Assembly (NCBI GenBank): GCA_937902925.1
Contig: CALFNN010000084.1
Location: 1 to 64,000 of the forward strand
DNA length: 64,000 bases
Direction of reading: 5' to 3'
Source of the DNA: an uncultured Opitutaceae bacterium
GTDB lineage: Bacteria; Verrucomicrobiota; Verrucomicrobiia; Opitutales; Opitutaceae
Shown here one piece after another: positions 61,943-64,000 of the stretch. The position numbers and the translations under genes are program-made. Below the pieces are notes generated by a model. That model was not told the origin of the DNA. It made no database searches and saw nothing but the letters and a program-made list of their open reading frames with translations. How positions within the stretch are numbered: the first letter of the stretch is position 1; every line of letters begins with the position of its first letter.

Positions 61943-64000
61943 ATGCCAAAAGAATTCAACCGTCCGAGACTATTTGCGGAGATCGTCGCGACGGTGGCCC
62001 TGACCGGAAGCGTGGTCGTGGTCCTGCGTTCGTTCATCGAGTCGCGCATAGGCGGGGTGGTGGGTGAAATCGTGAAGGTGGCGCTGTTCGCCTCGACGGC
62101 GGGAGGGGCGATTTACTGGCGGTGCATGGCCGCGCTCGCGCGAGCGCCCGACGGGCCGGCGGCGCCGCCGGTCGTGCGTTCGCCGGCGACGATCGGGCTG
62201 ATGACGATCGCGCTGGCGGGCGGACTGGGTTTCACCGCGCTCGGCATCTATCAGGCGCGGCAGTATTACCGGAACGATGCGCGTTATCGGTTTGAGCGGC
62301 TGGTCGAGCGGCTGACCGGCGAGGTGCAGCGGCGCATCAACCAGCCGGTGTTTGGGTTGAAGGGTGCCCGCGGGGTGTATGCGGCGAGCAAATCCGTCGA
62401 ACGCCTGGAGTTTCGCGCCTACACGGAGTCGCGGGACCTGCTGGCGGAGTTTCCCGGCGTGCTGGGTTTCGGTTTCATCCAGCGTGTGGCGCGAAAGGAT
62501 CTGGACGCGTTCATCGCGGCCGAGCGGGCGGACGATGCGCCGGATTTCAAGGTCACGACCAGGGGCGATGCCCCGGACCTGTATGTCGCGAAATTTCTCG
62601 ACCCGCTGGCGGCGAACCGGCCGGCGTGGGGGTTCGACACCGGCTCGGATGCGGTGCGCCGGGCTTCGATCGAGCAGGCGGTGCGGACTGGCGAGCCGAC
62701 GCTGACGAGCCGCGTGACCTTGCGGCAAGATCCCGCCCAGCGGGCCGGTTTCCTTTATCTGCTCCCCATTTATCGCAATGGCAGTCGTCCGACGACGGCG
62801 GCGGAGCGCGAGACGAACCTCGTCGGCCTCGTGTTTGCGCCGATCGTGATCGACGGGGTGCTGGCGAAGTTCATGGCCGAGGCGGACGGGCTGCTCGACC
62901 TCGAGGTGTTCGAGGGGACCGGGCGGGACGGGGCCAGCCTGCTGTTCGACAGCGACCCGGGAACGAGCTCGGTGGCAGGGGCCGACCGCCAGCGCGAGTT
63001 CGACGGGAGAATGTTCGACAAGACCGTGGTGGTCGAGATCGGGGGGCGCCAGTGGACGCTCGTGGCGGCCACGACGAAGCGGTTCGAGTCGGGGGTCGAG
63101 GCGCAGGTGCCGGTGCTGATCGGCATGATCGGGGTGCTCGTCAGCGCGCTGCTCGGAGGGATGGTTTATTCGCTGGGCCGGAGCCGGAGCCGGGCGCTGG
63201 CGCTGGCGGGCGAAATGACGGCGAGTCTGCGGGCGCGAGAAGCGGAAGCGCGGCGGCTGGCGATGGTGGCGAGCCGCACGAGCAACGCAGTCGCCATCAC
63301 CGACGCGGCGGGGTGCATCGAGTGGATCAACGAGGGGTTCACGCGCATCACGGGCTACGGACTCGCCGAGGTGAAGGGGCGCCGGCCGGGCCCCGTCCTG
63401 CAGGGTCCGCAATCCAACCCGGCGACGGTGGCGGAAATGCGCGCCGGGCTGGCGGCGCAAAAGGGCTTCAAGGTCGAGGTCATCAACTACCACAAGTCGG
63501 GTCGCCCGTATTGGGTGGAGATCGAGGTGCAGCCGCTGCGCGACGCCGCGGGCGCGGTCACGGGGTTCATGGCCGTCGAAAGCGACGTCACCGAGCGCAA
63601 GGCCGCGGAGCAGAAACTGAAGGCGAGCGAGCACCAGCTCAGCGCGCTGACCGCGCAGGCGCCGGGGGTGATTTTCCAATTTGAGGTTTCGCCGGGCGGG
63701 CGGCGGTCGTTCGCGTTCCTGAGCGCGGGCTACCGGGAGCTGTTCGGGCGCGACCCGGCCGAGGCGTTGCAGCGGCCGGCGATCCTGTTCGGGGCGGTCG
63801 CGCCGGACGACCGCCGGGCGGTGCGGGCGAGCCTCGAACAGGCGATCGCGCTGGGATTGCCGTGGGCCGACACGTTCCGGATTCGCACGCCGGACGGCAC
63901 CGAGCGGTGGATTCATGCGCGTTCGTCCATCACCGGGCAACCGGATGGAACGAAGGTGTGGATCGGCATGCTGGCCGATATTTCCGCGCAGCAGCAGGCG
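61943..64000 (+). CDS. CHASE-domain, PAS-containing sensor protein, N-terminal part (truncated by window edge)
   Basis: The 686 visible codons start at ATG 61943 and run off the right edge with no stop. Two or three hydrophobic helices come first (about 10-30, 45-65 and 78-100). A CHASE-type extracytoplasmic domain follows (about 110-380; LLAEFPGVLGFGFIQRVARK is the family core). A further helix (390-412) leads to a PAS domain near 441-553 (NAVAITDAAGCIEWINEGFTRITGY, GRRPGPVLQGPQ), then a second PAS-like domain (ALTAQAPGVIFQFEVSPGG; RIRTPDGTERWIHARSS). Most likely a hybrid sensor histidine kinase or a diguanylate cyclase. The output domain lies outside the window, so it cannot be decided. Confidence 0.88.
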   Translation, partial: MPKEFNRPRLFAEIVATVALTGSVVVVLRSFIESRIGGVVGEIVKVALFASTAGGAIYWRCMAALARAPDGPAAPPVVRSPATIGLMTIALAGGLGFTALGIYQARQYYRNDARYRFERLVERLTGEVQRRINQPVFGLKGARGVYAASKSVERLEFRAYTESRDLLAEFPGVLGFGFIQRVARKDLDAFIAAERADDAPDFKVTTRGDAPDLYVAKFLDPLAANRPAWGFDTGSDAVRRASIEQAVRTGEPTLTSRVTLRQDPAQRAGFLYLLPIYRNGSRPTTAAERETNLVGLVFAPIVIDGVLAKFMAEADGLLDLEVFEGTGRDGASLLFDSDPGTSSVAGADRQREFDGRMFDKTVVVEIGGRQWTLVAATTKRFESGVEAQVPVLIGMIGVLVSALLGGMVYSLGRSRSRALALAGEMTASLRAREAEARRLAMVASRTSNAVAITDAAGCIEWINEGFTRITGYGLAEVKGRRPGPVLQGPQSNPATVAEMRAGLAAQKGFKVEVINYHKSGRPYWVEIEVQPLRDAAGAVTGFMAVESDVTERKAAEQKLKASEHQLSALTAQAPGVIFQFEVSPGGRRSFAFLSAGYRELFGRDPAEALQRPAILFGAVAPDDRRAVRASLEQAIALGLPWADTFRIRTPDGTERWIHARSSITGQPDGTKVWIGMLADISAQQQA

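Noticed and set aside
63355-63420. LOV photoreceptor motif in the PAS domain
   Set aside because: The stretch GRRPGPVLQGPQ lacks the flavin-binding Cys of the LOV consensus, so it is an ordinary PAS domain.

Overview
The window is GC-rich, densely coded bacterial chromosome. A long beta-strand-repeat surface protein, twin Gram-negative pseudopilins, a nadD-rsfS pair and a very large envelope-glycan locus point to the Verrucomicrobiota, most likely an Opitutaceae-type bacterium. That placement is inferred from gene content; no 16S rRNA or other marker is present.

Layout. Positions 1-4282 (minus) hold the N-terminal part of a giant secreted protein built of tandem autotransporter-associated beta-strand repeats; it runs off the left edge. 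A 458-bp AT-rich divergent region separates it from a 1015-residue secreted multi-domain protein (4741-7788). Next come tRNA-Leu(UAA), nadD and rsfS, and two nearly identical type II pseudopilin genes, each closed by its own strong terminator.

From about 10.5 to 59.1 kb the window is one continuous glycan-assembly region with several operons on both strands. It contains about a dozen multispanning GT-C-like or glycan-related membrane proteins. It also has eight GT-A-type glycosyltransferases (six typical GT2, one with a GNT-I-like EDD motif, and a pair with a DAD motif, of which the paralogues count separately). A possible amino-sugar cassette is present: Gfo/Idh oxidoreductase, DegT aminotransferase and left-handed beta-helix acyltransferase. 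Modification genes include six SAM methyltransferase-like proteins, a radical SAM/SPASM protein and a double-SDR fusion. Export and assembly functions are a Wzx-type flippase, an initiating polyprenyl-phosphate sugar phosphotransferase and an O-antigen-ligase-like protein with TPRs. Together these suggest synthesis, lipid-linked assembly, flipping and polymerisation or ligation of a complex, heavily methylated surface glycan.

The right end returns to housekeeping and signalling: a TVP38/DedA-like membrane protein, xseA, an exported MsrB, and a CHASE-PAS sensor protein cut by the window edge.

Most notable observations: higher-order repeats in the surface protein; an Asp/His-rich insertion in an SdrD-B-like domain; an unusual radical SAM, zinc-ribbon methyltransferase and double-SDR operon in which the second SDR has Asn at the catalytic Lys position; a bacterial TMTC-like protein; a 106-bp convergent overlap of two membrane-protein genes; and two short dispersed sequence elements located upstream of glycan genes.
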